A stretch of DNA of 64,000 nt from positions 26,349,016 through 26,413,015 of the forward strand of contig NC_052475.1 in NCBI RefSeq assembly GCF_009730915.1, written 5' to 3'. The notes under the pieces were generated by a model. That model had not been told where the DNA came from. It saw only the letters and a program-made list of their open reading frames with translations, and searched no databases. The position numbers and the translations under genes are program-made. This document shows positions 22,775 to 35,077 of this stretch, in pieces (position 1 is the first letter of the stretch; every line of letters starts with the position of its first letter). The stretch is from Dioscorea cayenensis subsp. rotundata (lineage: Eukaryota; Streptophyta; Magnoliopsida; Dioscoreales; Dioscoreaceae).

Positions 22775-25534
22775 ATGGCTGCAGTGGTGAAAGCACATAA
22801 GGAATCCAGTTATCCTCTTGTGGATGAAGATGGCATGTTGGATTCTCCTGAAAGTGTGCATAGTGATGACGATACAATATTAACAACGAAAAAGAAGCCT
22901 CATCGAAAATATCAGAATGTTACAAAGAAGTGTGGGGTTTGCTATTTGAGTCGTGTTCCTCCTCACATGGACCCTACAAAACTCCGTCAAATCCTTTCTC
23001 AATATGGAGATATACAACGGATATATTTAGTTCCAGAAGGTTTGTCACTCATCATAATTTTGTGTACTCCGCAACTGGATTTACGTGTGATATGAGCTAT
23101 TCTTGGCATTGCAGATCCTACGGCTCAAATGCATCGTAAACGAGCTGGTGGATTTAGAGGGAAACAGTTCAATGAAGGGTATGCAAATTTCCTTTTATTC
23201 CTTGAGCATTCATGCTTTTAAATTTATAATTTGATAAAAGATTTGATGTATTTCAGCCATTCTTTTTTTTTCCTTGCTATTTTTCTTGTTGCTTTGATGA
23301 TTTAACTAACTGTATCATTTAAAGAGTCCTTTCTGTAGTGATTTGAGTTATCCAAATACTACTTTCCCTGAAATTTATGTTGATTCTGTGGGTGCGCATT
23401 CATTCTTTTCACAAAATCTGTGTTAGATAATGAGTGGAAGTTCTACTCCTATACTTGCAGTTTTGATATATAAAAAGTTAGTGCTGACTTACAAATGCTT
23501 AAAAATTTACTGTGTAAGAAGCAATGCACCTAAATTTGCTGAAAGGATTCTTGGTTTATGCAACTCATTTACTGCAGTAAATTGAGCTGACTATGCTTCT
23601 AGCATTATACGCTTTATCAAACAAAAAATGAACACATACTTTGCAAATTCAATTGCTACTTGATGCTCACTTCTCATCTTGTAGGTGGGTTGAGTTTACA
23701 GAAAAGAGGGCTGCGAAGAAGATTGCAAATATGCTAAATGGAGAACAAATAGGTACTGTTTGATCCTTTGTAGGGTGAATTCCCACATTTTACTTCTGTT
23801 TTGATGCCAACGATGTTTCTCCTTTGTTGATACTAGAAACTTGTTCGTCTTTATTTATTTATTTATTTATTTTTATTTTCATTTGGGTACTTTCATAGCA
23901 TGCAATTTGTCGTTTTCATAGCCCTTTTGCCATGCATCTGTCTGTCTGTTTGTGTTAGCTGCTGCTTTTTCGCTGTAATTTTTCTGTTGTTCCATAGTTC
24001 TCACGTATTTCAGCGCAAAATTTACCTGAACCTTCTCTTCCTATTTTTCTGTGAAGCACTATTTTATTTCATGTTGCTATGGTTGATGCTGTAACCAGAC
24101 AGTCCGGTGTTAGGTTTATTTATGAATTTTACATTGCTTTGTTTTAACTTAATAGCTATACCTTTGTGATGAGTTTTAGTGTTAAATAGGTGGGAAGAAG
24201 AGGTCATCCTTTTATTATGACATCTGGAACATTAGGTATTTGAGCAAATTTACTTGGGATGATCTGACAAATGAAACAGGTAAGTCATCTAGATATCTCT
24301 GTGGTATTTTCCATTACTGTTAAGCAAAACATTAACTGTGTGTGCAATTGCCAATGTAGCTGAAAAGAACCATATACGAGAGCAGAAACGAGCTTTGGAG
24401 GCATCTGGTGCAAAAAGGGAGCGCGATTTTTACTTGTCAAAAGTTGAGCAATCACGTGCATTAAGTTCTATTGAAGAGCGCATAAATAAGGTTAGTATTC
24501 AATGTTTTACCTAATAATTTGGTTTTGCTTCTTGTTATTTGTCAATGCTATTTCTTTTTAAGTTCAGAATTCAGATGCAATTTCACAAAATGAATCATCT
24601 GAAGGCTGATATTTCACCTTTCTGCTTTTGGCCTATCGGCTGTTCTCTAAATGAACAAGCACGTAATTTACATTTATATAATTATATAATCTGCATAGTT
24701 TCTTGGAGAATTAAGTTGTGAATGATTGAGGTAGAAGCTTTAAAGGTTGTCTTCGAGAGGAAGTTACGTTTGTCCATTTAGTATTTTGTTATATTGTTGA
24801 CCCTTATTCAATTTTTTCTTTCCCTGATACTTATATTAAGACTCTGTTTTTGAATTCACTTTTAAATTGATTTGCAATAGTGAATTCTTCTGTATTTTCT
24901 CCATATCACACTTGAAAGAAGCAAAGGGATGAGGAAAATATTTATGTTTTGCATCTTCTGGTGATGACCCATTTCGACCAGATATATGATCTATTTAATC
25001 TTATCATCGTGAATATATGCAAACTCGAAAGACAAATCTATGACATTTTCTACTACTGTATCTGTTGGCTGGCAGGGTTGAATTATTTTGTTAGTTTTTT
25101 TATTTATTCCGCCAATAATGTGGTCATGTTATCAAGTAAAAAAAATCCTTGTTGTATAATGAAAACTTCGAGAGACTTGTTTCAGTGTTTGTGGGATGCA
25201 ACAACTACTAAATGACTTTACTCATTAGGTTTAAGAAAACAATGATGGCTTAAGACTAACTTTGTTTTTCTACTAACACACACATACAGAAACGGAAGAC
25301 TGGAGAAACAGAGTTGAGCAAAAAGGAACCTAAGGTTATTCGCCATTTTCGACAGAATCAGCCAATTACTGCAGATACTGCACAGAAGAAACAAAAATTA
25401 TCCAAAGACATTTTGGCAGGGGTATGAATTCTTTTACCATATTAATACTTTTAATCATTGAATTTATCTCTGTTCTTTTGTTGAAAACAAAAGTTTTTTT
25501 TTTCTTTGTGCAGCTTTTGGGTGTCGGTTCTTGA
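22775..25534 (+). CDS. Pre-rRNA-processing protein ESF2 / activator of basal transcription 1 (ABT1) family
   Basis: A nucleolar RNA-binding factor for 18S pre-rRNA processing and small-subunit assembly. Seven coding exons: 22775-23039, 23115-23178, 23685-23752, 24190-24279, 24360-24490, 25290-25421 and 25514-25534; phase is kept throughout and the sum is 771 nt (256 aa). An acidic N-terminus (residues 10-35) precedes an RRM-like domain, about residues 52-150: CGVCYLSRVPPHMDPTKLRQ opens it, GDIQRIYLVPED and FRGKQFNEGWVEFTEKRAAK follow, and GGKKRSSFYYDIWNIRYLSK closes it. A charged coiled helix (RALEASGAKRERDFYLSKVE) and Lys-rich tail come next, as in the family. The ATG lies one base after an acceptor, just downstream of a 5'UTR intron. 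Intact, and ordinary in length. Confidence 0.92.
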
Positions 25535-25564
25535 TTTACTACAAATTACTTGCCAAGTAACAAG

Positions 25565-25566
<2 letters not shown>

Positions 25567-25597
<31 letters not shown>
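25567..25597. repeat. Poly(A) run
   Basis: About 30 consecutive A in the 3' region of the ESF2/ABT1-like gene. Confidence 0.9.
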
Positions 25598-25600
<3 letters not shown>

Positions 25601-26097
25601 AATCTATGGCAATTTCTGACTACTTTGAGAAGCTATCACCAAATTATCTCTAAGGTATGTATCAATCAAAGATGATTTTTTGCCACATTTTTCTCTTTTA
25701 TTTTAGTGTGACAAATTAACATAAAGAAAATTTCTGCTGCTAGCGTGTTACTGGAAATGCAGTTGTTTTTGTAATTGTTACAATTTTGCTCTAATGGTTA
25801 CTTCTATGAGAGATCAGAATGACATCATTTTAATATGTTTGTCCTCAAATGCAAAACTTAGAGATGGCTCACCTCTTCATTAATTGTAGTTGATCTCCAT
25901 TTGTATTATTTAATGCTCTGTTTATTTATACAATTCAGCCGTGTGGATTTGCATTTCAACTGCAGGAATTATCTAAGGTTAAAAGATATGAATATAGATA
26001 TTAGTTGATATTCATATTTGTTTGCAATATAACCTTTCAGATTATAATTGAATCAGTTCACTTCTATAAATCATATTGGTGATGAACTTCAACAGTG

Positions 26098-26251
26098 TGT
26101 AATGATTGCAAATGAACTAACCCCTTTAGTCCCACATTGGCTATGAAATGGACTCCTTGTGTGCATATAAGTGGTGAACATCCTTCACCACTAGACCGGT
26201 CTTTTGGTGATATGCTCTCCTCACCACTTGTGTGCATATCAATGGTGCTTT
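26098..26251 (+). repeat. TRIM-like repeat, copy 1, with snRNA-type promoter words
   Basis: The segment TGTAATGATTGCAAATGAAC ... TATCAATGGTGCTTTC occurs twice in direct orientation (second copy 26452-26484 plus 27316-27442). It contains GTCCCACATTG (26129-26139) and CATATAA (26164-26170), and an inverted pair AGTGGTGA/TCACCACT (about 26170-26193). A GC-richer 200-bp spacer (26252-26451) separates the copies. Short terminal-repeat retroelements (TRIMs) or a tandem duplication would both give this layout; clean TG/CA ends and a target duplication were not found. Confidence 0.6.
26129..26170 (+). promoter_or_regulatory. USE-like plus TATA-like motif pair
   Basis: GTCCCACATTG at 26129-26139 differs by one base from the plant snRNA upstream sequence element (RTCCCACATCG). 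A TATAA lies 26 bp further on, close to the spacing of plant Pol III-type snRNA promoters. The second copy keeps GTCCAACATCG and the same TATA (near 27320-27360). Many plant TRIM/LTR promoters carry the same words, so a functional snRNA promoter is not implied. Confidence 0.4.
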
Positions 26252-26451
26252 CGTTGAGAGTCGATGTGGGGCACGATTTGTCAAGTTCGGTCGGGTGCGC
26301 TGGTCACAGAGGGTTCTGACCAGAGAGGGTTCTGACCAGGCTGGCTGGCTGCGCGCTGGGGTCTGAGTGAAGTGCCCTGAGTGAAGTACTGTTGGTCAGG
26401 CGTCCAGATTAACCGGACTGACGAGGGCGTCAGTGTCTTGATCGGTAGGGT

Positions 26452-27442
26452 AATGTAATGATTGCAAATGAACTAACCCCTTTAGGTTGTGTTTGGATGA
26501 AGGTATTGGGCACTATTGGCATGGGATTGATTGCTAATAGGGATATATGCCCATGTTTGGGTATTTTACTATTATCTTAGTAATGAGTACTGTAGGTAAT
26601 TGTATGGTGCATAGTAAAGGCATTTGATTACCCCCAAAATTGGGGGGCATGGAGGGGAATAAACACTATTGATAGTAAAATGACATTTTTGCCCCTACTT
26701 AAAATTTAATTAAATAATAATTATTAATTTAAATAACTAATTATAATAATTAAAGTAAATAATAATTAATAAAAATTGAACCATTTAAATATTATAATAA
26801 TTAAAAGTGAAATGACAGTTTTGCCCCTACACAGATTTAATTAAATAAAATAATTAATAAAACTATTTAATTATGATAAGTAAAGTGAAATGACATTTTT
26901 GCCCCTACTTAAGACTTAATTAAATAACAATAATAATAAATATAAATTAAGTCATTATAATAATTAAATTAAATTATAATAAACATAAATTAAGTAATTT
27001 AAATATTATAATTAAATTAAATTGGTTAATGATAAAAAAATTATTTATTCTAAATATTTAATTATAATATTTATAGAGACTAAATATTTATTTATATGTA
27101 ATTATTTTATATATTAGTTTATCATTACTTATATTAAGGGTATTAAAGTAATTTACATACAATTCTCTATGTCACTTTTTCCATTCCCAATATTTATTCC
27201 TTTCAACCAAACACTTTTTTCATTACCATTACCATTACTTTTCCCATTACCATTACCATTACTTTTCCCATTCCCATTAGCATTACCATTTCTATTCCGT
27301 GATCCAAACGGACCCTTAGTCCAACATCGGCTATGAAATGGACTCCTTGTGTGCATATAAGTGGTGAGCATCCTTCACCACTATGCCGGTCTTTTGGTGA
27401 CACGCTCTCCTCACCACTTGTGTGCATATCAATGGTGCTTTC
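26452..27442 (+). repeat. TRIM-like repeat, copy 2, split by a MITE
   Basis: The first 33 bp (26452-26484) and the rest (27316-27442) match copy 1 closely and are separated only by the 831-bp element at 26485-27315. Copy 1 supplies the empty-site sequence. Confidence 0.85.
26485..27315. mobile_element. PIF/Harbinger-type (Tourist-like) MITE, 831 bp
   Basis: Flanked by TTA on both sides (26482-26484 and 27316-27318), where the sister repeat at 26126-26128 has a single TTA. Termini GGTTGTGTTTGGATGAAGG and, inverted, GGGTCCGTTTGGATCACGG. The interior is AT-rich with three copies of AAATGACATTTTTGCCCCTA-like sequence (about 26678, 26809 and 26888) and a (CCATTA)n-rich right end (27222-27296). 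No coding. Confidence 0.85.
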
Positions 27443-28018
27443 TCTAACTAAACTTAAACAAGATAATTAGTACTTGAGCAGTAACAATGGAAGGAAATTG
27501 ATTCCTGTTGTATTTGCTGGAAAATAATATATTTACTCAAGTTTCAGGCAAGTAAGAGGTATTCCGGACATGCACATAAGTCTTTTTTTTAAAACCGAAA
27601 TAAACATGCTCAACATGTGGATCGTTGCTTGGTCTTATTAATTTAGTTCAATGCAGTGCTTGTCTAGAACATCTTAGTGTGATTATATCAAAAGCAATTT
27701 CATGTCTCATATATTAGCATGCTACTTACCCAAAAATAACCCAAAAAATAAAAAAATAAAAAAAATAAAAAAATAAAAAAATAAAAAAAAAACAATTCTA
27801 AACCACTAAATAAGACCAATTATGGATTTCAAACATATTAATTCGAGAAATTTTACGTAAAAAAAAAATTATTAAAAACAACAGTTTAACACCATCCTTC
27901 TCTGCTCATGGGTATACCTGTAATTTCACATAAAATCATTTGAAACCCGTTTACCCATTTAACTCCGAGAGACCCGTTCGCTTAATTTTCCCAAAAATCC
28001 CGTGAAACCCGAGCGCGC
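27443..28018. other. Gene-free stretch before the RING gene
   Basis: Contains an (AAAAAT)n tract at about 27735-27792 and, close to the gene, a C/T microsatellite leader at about 28019-28057. Confidence 0.6.
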
Positions 28019-28070
28019 GCTCTCTCTCTCTCTCGCTCTCGATCTCTCTCTCGACCTCTAGTGGCCTCTA

Positions 28071-28753
28071 ATGGCGGAGAAGGTTTCTCAGAAGCCAAGT
28101 ATACATTTCGGGTTCTTAGATCTGGATATCTACTTCCGATTTCTCCATTAATTTTCTTTTTTTTTTGCTAAAAATTTTGGTGGATTTTTAGCTAGGGCCA
28201 AGATCGAGATCGGAGTGAGTACCTGGAAATGGGGGAGAGCCATAATGACGTAGATGACAATGGCGGCACAAGGACGCTCTTTGATATCATTCACCAGGAG
28301 GGATCCAGCGGCACCAGAAGGCGTGGACTCAAGGATAACCTCTACGTCGAGCCCTGGCCCCGTGGCAGGACTGGCAATCGTGCGCCGACGCCACGGGGAG
28401 CGCCGGCTCTGGCCCGCAACTTCTCTGCCCGAACTGATGGCGTACAACCCCAAGATCCGCCTGTTGAGGAGCCTCCTGCCAGGGAGCCGGTTACGATTTC
28501 TCTGATGGCGCTTCTGGAGCAATCGGGGAGGTTTGGAGGTGATGACGATGAGGAGTCACCAATGGCAGAGGAGGAGGGTGAGGAGGGAGGGGGAGAAATG
28601 CAGTGCTGTGTTTGTATGGTGAGGCACAAGGGCGCAGCATTCATTCCTTGCGGCCATACGTTCTGCCGGCTTTGCTCTCGTGAGCTCTGGGCCAGCCGAG
28701 GGAACTGCCCTCTTTGCAATGGCTTCATCCTCGAGATCCTTGACATCTTTTGA
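28071..28753 (+). CDS. RING-HC (C3HC4) finger protein, putative E3 ubiquitin ligase
   Basis: The C-terminal RING reads CCVCMVRHKGAAFIPCGHTF, then CRLCSRELWASRGNCPLC: C-x2-C, C-x-H-x2-C-x2-C and C-x2-C zinc ligands all present, followed by a hydrophobic end (FILEILDIF). Upstream: a low-complexity Arg/Pro region and an acidic stretch (GGDDDEESPMAEEEGEEGGG). Such proteins bind E2 enzymes and pass ubiquitin to targets. Start choice: an uninterrupted frame begins at ATG 28229 (174 aa). An earlier ATG at 28071, right after a CT-rich leader, joins the same frame if 28083-28195 is an intron (AAG|GTTTCT ... GCTAG|GGCC), adding 15 residues (189 aa). I prefer the spliced form, since the unspliced 28071 ATG would open a 26-codon upstream frame. 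Plant family of this size is common; substrate unknown. Confidence 0.8.
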
Positions 28754-28986
28754 CGCCATTGATGACCCCGCGAACCTCGAGATAAGCTCCTCCAATACCA
28801 GTAACTCTCTCTCTCTCTCTCTCTCTTTCTAACTTTTGGAGGTTTTTATAATTAAAAATATAATGAGGGACTTGGTTGGAAAAAAAAAACGCTTATTGTT
28901 GTAATACTTAAAAATATGACTGGTTGTTCTGAGAAGGAACTACTTTCCTTTGTTTTTTCTCTATTTTTGTTGGAAAACATTGAATT

Positions 28987-29389
28987 TGTTATAAACAAAT
29001 ATTTTTAATGGATGCCTACTGTAACAATTTCACTGTAGCAGCCGGCATTATTATAGTAACTTCTAGATATCACTGTAGCAGCCGAAACACTGTAGCAGCC
29101 GCCCATATGGTACTGTAGCGGCCGCCGGTACTGTTACTATTCCACCAACCAGGGTATTTTGGACCGTCGGATCGAATCGATCCTGGCCGTTCATTCAACT
29201 CTTGTAACCCTATAAATACCCCCTCATTTTGTATACTTTGATATATAGAAAAGAGAAGAGAAAGAAAAGAGAGAAATAAAAGAAGAAAGAAGAAGAAGTT
29301 AATTCTTCAAGGTTTTTGGGTTTTGGTAAATACTCTGGTTCTCTATTCTTATTACTATCTTTACATTTATAACATATATATTCTTAACA
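28987..29389 (+). repeat. 5' LTR of the copia element (403 bp)
   Basis: TG...CA ends. Contains a cluster of CTGTAGCAGCC-type repeats (29020-29125), a TATA-like CTATAAATACC near 29210, and a GA-rich stretch around 29248-29300. Followed by GTTATCAGCACG, the likely primer-binding site. Confidence 0.93.
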
Positions 29390-30099
29390 CGTTATCAGCA
29401 CGAATTTGCTCATATGATTTTAATTTTCTTTGACTCATCTAATATATATGTTATATATGTGGAATCCATTTCTAACACCGAATGCAGGAAGGATCGACAG
29501 ATAATATAATACTACCAAACCATACATTTTATTCAGTCAACAATACATAAGATTTTCTTAGAAGCATACATAAAAAACATACAGTACTAAAGCCACTAAG
29601 GCTAATATTACCAGTACTTTTAAAATAAACAAGAAAAACACTAATATTATTATTACAATGAGTTTTTCCATCAAATCCAAATTATCAAGCATCATCTTTT
29701 TCTAAGTTTTCACGGCAACCCTCTCTCCGGCGATCGTTGACAAAACTTGGTAAAGATCTGTTGAGCCCCTTTTTCTCTTCTCCGACGCCCTTCTCACTAC
29801 TTCGCCGGCCCCTTCGAGTTTCTCCGTCGGCAACTCGGCCGGCTTTTCTCCGTCGGCCCCTATTTTCTTCTCTCCCTTATTTTTACTTCTTCTTCCCTTT
29901 TAAATTATAATCACTTTCAAACAAATTTTAATTCCCAATGCTGCAATAATTGCAGCGTATGAACAGTAACATACACATGAATAGTACCGTACATGAACAG
30001 TAACATACACATGAATAGTATCGGTACGTGAACGAGTACTCAGTATACATGAACAAGATAGATACTTTTATGTTTTTATTCCCAGTACTCTCTATTCTA

Positions 30100-33000
30100 A
30101 TTACATGTTGTATTATTATTTTTGAAGAGAAAATGGCAAATATTGCAAAAAAAGAGAATTTGAGGCCCTTCAAATCTCGGGGAGCAATTATATATCCCCG
30201 GAGCCCTCGATATCAAGCTCCATCTGAAAGTAAGAAACCTGAGTAAAACGATTGAGGCTAATAACAATGAGCCTAGTGATAATAAGGCGAAGGCCTTAAT
30301 ATTTATAAGGCATCATATTGATAATGGCCTCGAAGAATGAATACTTGACCATCGAGGATCCACAGGAATTGTGGTTATCCCCGAAAAGAGAGATTTCGAA
30401 CATCTCGAATGGTCTACTTGCCCAAAGCACGAAAATGATTGGTCAAGCCTCGTGTTTCAAGATTTTTAAAAAGCGTGCAAGAATATAATTCCGAGCTATT
30501 TAAAATTGTTTTCAAGATTGCCTCTCGTGGAGAAACAGTGACGGAAGGAATGATGCTCGAGAAAACATTTACAACATTTCACGCATCGAAATGTTATATT
30601 ACAACAACAATATAGAGAAAAAGAATTTTTACAAAATTCTCGAATTAATTTCTTGTCTCCTCAGAGCGGAGCAAAACAATGAATCGTTGATGCAGTAATC
30701 ATCAATCTCGACCATCCGGATCAGCACCACTCGCCGTAAAATTAATTTTTGGGCAAAGAAGATGGCGTGGTCGCGGTGCTAGTTTTAAAAACCGCGGTGG
30801 GACGAGAAAATTATGGTGGTCGAGGACTACGCTGTCGTGGTGGGGGTCGAAATAATATCGGACCACGCGATAATAGAATTGATGTACATCAACAGAAGCA
30901 ACAAAGCCACAAGATGGGGTTAGAGACAAAGAAAGATACATGCTATCGTTGTGGCCTGGAAGGTCATTGGTCCGAAATTTGCAAGACCCCTAAAACATTT
31001 TTGTCCATCTTTACCAAGAATCACTTAAAAAAACAAGAAAGGTAAAAGATATTGAGACAAATTTTTGCCGACAACCCCATAGTTGATCCAATTGAGGATA
31101 ATTCCATAAATAATTTAAATGTAATCGAAAATACATATTTAGATATGTCGATTTCCTTATAGACTAGTTTGTAATATGTCTTTTATGTTTTATTAAATTA
31201 TGTTTTTTTCTTTTGTTTTGTTAGAATATGGTCGATGATGAATGCATTATTGATCATGGGACAACGCATACTATTTTGACAAGAAAAATATATTTTATAT
31301 CCTTATCAATGAGAAAGGCATGTATAGCCACAATAGTAGGGTCATCAGACATGGTTGAAGGTTCTGGAGAAGCAGCATTGATGTTGCCAAATGGAACATC
31401 CTTGCAGATGAAAAATGCTCTCTATTCCCCTAAGTCTAGGAGGAACCTTTTAAGCTTTAAAGATATACGTCTCAATGGATATCATTTAGAGACGGTTGAT
31501 AAGGAACCTTTTAAGCTTTAAAGATATACGTCTCAATGGATATCATTTAGAGACGGTTGATAAGGAAGGAAAAGAATATCTTTATATTACACAAGTCATT
31601 TCATGCCAAAAACGTGTACTTGAAAGCTTTCCTCAGATATCCTCGGGATTATATTTTTACACGTATTAAAGTGATGGAATCACATACGGTATTAACCCCG
31701 AAGGTTAATGACCCGAGGTATTTAAAATATGGCATGAAAGACTTGGACATCCCGAGTGCTATTATGTTGCACTCGGATTATTACTAGTTCTCATGGACAC
31801 CCACTGAAGGATTATAAAAATCCTAACACATAATGAATATGCATGTTCAGCGATGTTCAATGGGAAAAGCTAATAACCGGACCTTCTATAACAAAGGTGA
31901 TCGGTGAATCTCCTAAATTTTTTTAGAAAGAATACAAGGAGACATTTGTGGACCAATACATCCATCATGTGGACCATTTAGGTATTTTTATAGTTTTAAT
32001 CGATCGATCGACTAGATGGTCCCATGTTTCACTTCGTCTACAAGGAATGTAGCATTTGCAAGGTTATTGGCACAAATTATCGGGGCTTAAAAGCACAATT
32101 TCCAGATTATCCCATAAAAGACAATTCGTCTTAATAATGCTTTGGTGAATTTTCATCAAAAATCATTTTTATGATTATTGTATGGCGATTGGAATACATG
32201 TTGAGCATCCAAGAGCTCATGTACATACCCAAAATGGGTTAGCGGAGTCATTAATTAAAAGACTCAGATTATTGCTCAGTCAATGTTATTAAGGGACGAA
32301 ACCGCCTACAAGTGCGTGGGGTCATGCTATTTTTGCATCTCTGCAGACTTTTAATACGGATCCGACCCATCGCATGTAATTCATATTCACCACACCAACT
32401 TGTTATGGGTAAAGAGCCCGATATTTCATATATAAGAATATTTGGTTATGCAAAGTATATGTGCCAATACCACCACCAAATCGTACAAAAATGGGTCCAC
32501 AACGCAGACTTGGTATATATGTTGGTTATGATTCCCCTTCAATTATACGATATTTAGAACCATTAATAGGGGATGTATTTATTGCAAGATTTGCAGATTG
32601 TCATTTTGATGAATCTGTCTTCCCTGCATTAGGGGGAGAAATGATTACTCAAAATGAGCCAAAAGAAATTGAATGGAATGCATCACGATTACATACATAT
32701 GATACTCGTACCAATGAATGTGAACTTGAAGTTCAAAGGATCATTAAATTGCAAAATATTGCAAATGAAATACCTGATGCATTCACTGATACTAAAATGG
32801 TAACTAAATCATATATACCATTTGCGAATGCTCCTGCAAGAATTGAGATTCCTAAGAATCCATTGAAAGAAAAATCAAGTAGAAAAATAAACCACAACAA
32901 AAAGCGTGGAAGACCAATTGGTGCCAAAGATTCGAGCTCCTACAAAAAGGAAGCGAGAAAAAAATAAAGATAAGGATCTCCCATGTGAAAAGGGAGAGGA

Positions 33001-34860
33001 AATTATAAAACCCTCGTAACAAGTTAATGAAGAATCAATGGGGGATGATATTTCGAAAATGTTGAAAAATTCAATTTGCTATGTAGATGATGGTCAAAGA
33101 TTGAATCGGCATGAGACCGAAAATAAATGATATATTCATCTACAATGTGGCTACAGATATAGAAATAAATACCGATAATGATCCGAGCCACGATCCATTG
33201 AAGAATGTCGACAAAGAAATGATTGGCCAAAATGGAAAGAAGCTATCCAGTCGAGCTAAATTCCCTATCAAAAGCGTGAGGTGTTTGGGCCGATAGTGCC
33301 AACACCGGAAGGGATAAAACCAGATCGGTTATAAATGGGTGTTTGTGAGAAAAAAAGAAATGAAAATAATCAAATTATGAGATACTAAAAGCAAGACCCG
33401 GTTGCTCAAGGTTTTTTTCTCAAATGCCCGGTATTGATTATGAAGAGACATACTCTCCTGTAATGGATGTAATTACTTTTCGATTTTTAATTGCCATGGC
33501 AGTAAGTAATAAATTAGATATGCAGATTGATGGATGTTGTCACAGAGATATCCGTATGGATTACTTGAAAATGACATATATATGAAAAATCCACGAAGGA
33601 TATAGAAAAAAACAAACATTACAAATAATCATCATTTATACTCTATTAAATTACGGAGATCTCTTTTATGGGTTAAAAACAATCCGGGACGGATGTGGTA
33701 TAACCGTCTCGATGAATATCTTATAAAAAGAATGATACCAAAAATGATAGTATATGTCCATGTGTGTTTATTAAAAAGTTATACTAACGGTTTTTGTTGT
33801 GATAGCGAGTATATGTGGATGATTTAAATCTTGTAGGCACTCCTTCCGAAATTGCAGAATCGCAGATCATATTTGAAAAAAAGAATTTGAAATGAAAGAT
33901 TTTGGGAAAGACCAAATTACGTCTAGGTATACAAATCGAGCACTTATCCTCGGGGAATATTTGTGCATCAATCAACCCTATACTGAGAAAAGGTCTTTGA
34001 AGAGATTCAATATGGAGAAGGCTTATCCACTGAGTACGCCAGATGGTCGTCCGAACTCTTGATGTTCGAGAAAGATCCATTTCGCCCACCGGAAGAAGGA
34101 GAGATCATTCTTGGTCCGAAACTCCATATTTAAGTGCAATCGGTGCATTAATGTACCTTGCAAATAATACCGAACCGAGATATAGCTTTTGCGAGTAAAT
34201 CTTCTAGCAAGATACGGTTCTACATCGACACGAAGACACTTTGGAAAGGAGTAAAAGATGTGCTACGTTATTTACGAGGAACTACGGATCCGGGTTTATT
34301 CTATCGACAAGAATCTTCATCCAACCTCACGAGGCTTTTCGCGATCTGGGTATCTGCTCGACCCTCATAAAGGGCGATCTCGGGACTCGGATACATGTTT
34401 TCTTACTAATGGTACAACTATCTCATGGTGTTCCACAAAACAAACTCTTACTGACTACTTCATCAAATCATGTCTGAAATTCTAGCTCTCCATGAAGCAA
34501 GTCGTGAATGCCAGATGGTTACGATCTATGATTGGGCATATACTGATCGTCCACGAAATTACCATCGAGTAACAACAAATGCTACGATGAATTTATGAAG
34601 ACAACAATGCTTGTATTTCTCAAATACAAGGAGGTTATATTAAAAGGTGACGAGCGAAAACATATATCACCAAAAATTTTTTTCTACACTCATGATCTCC
34701 GGAAAGAAGGCGTTATAGAAGTTCGAAAAGATTCGATCCAGGTGAGAATCAAGTCGATCTATTCACAAAAATCACTTCCTAAGTGCATTCACCAAAGACT
34801 TATATACAAAATCGGGATGAGAAGACTTAAGGATGTAAGTACTTCTGATATGAGTTAAAA
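30100..34860 (+). pseudogene. gag-pol of the copia element, many frameshifts
   Basis: Recognisable pieces in order: gag zinc knuckle CYRCGLEGHWSEIC (about 30941-30982; C-x2-C-x4-H-x4-C); protease active-site region IIDHGTTHTIL (about 31246-31278; the usual DSG is DHG); integrase core GDICGPIHPSCGPFRYF (about 31940) and a later SPHQLVMGKEPDISYIRIFGYA region (32370-32450, split for length: VMGKEP then RIFGYA); reverse transcriptase with VYVDDLNLVG (about 33808-33837), the catalytic YVDD; RNase H end TISWCSTKQTLT (about 34419). Dozens of frameshifts and stops, plus a 61-bp duplication at 31442-31563, exclude any function. Confidence 0.88.
31442..31563. repeat. 61-bp perfect tandem duplication inside pol
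   Basis: GGAACCTTTTAAGCTTTAAA starts at 31442 and again at 31503, and the whole 61-bp unit is repeated without a visible difference. It shifts the frame and adds a stop. Confidence 0.92.
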
Positions 34861-35077
34861 GTTATTTATTTGAGGGAGACGTACTCTTTTTCCCTTCGCG
34901 AGGTTTTTTTGTCCCAATGGGTTTTTTCCGAGGCAAGGTTTTTAATGAGGCAGTAACCCTCAAATGTGCCAAGGATAGTGTACTCTTTTTCCTTAGCTAG
35001 GTTTTTTTATCCCATTGGGTTTTTCCTAGCAAGGTTTTAACGAGGCATATCTTTTGGTCGTAGGCATCCAAGGGGAG

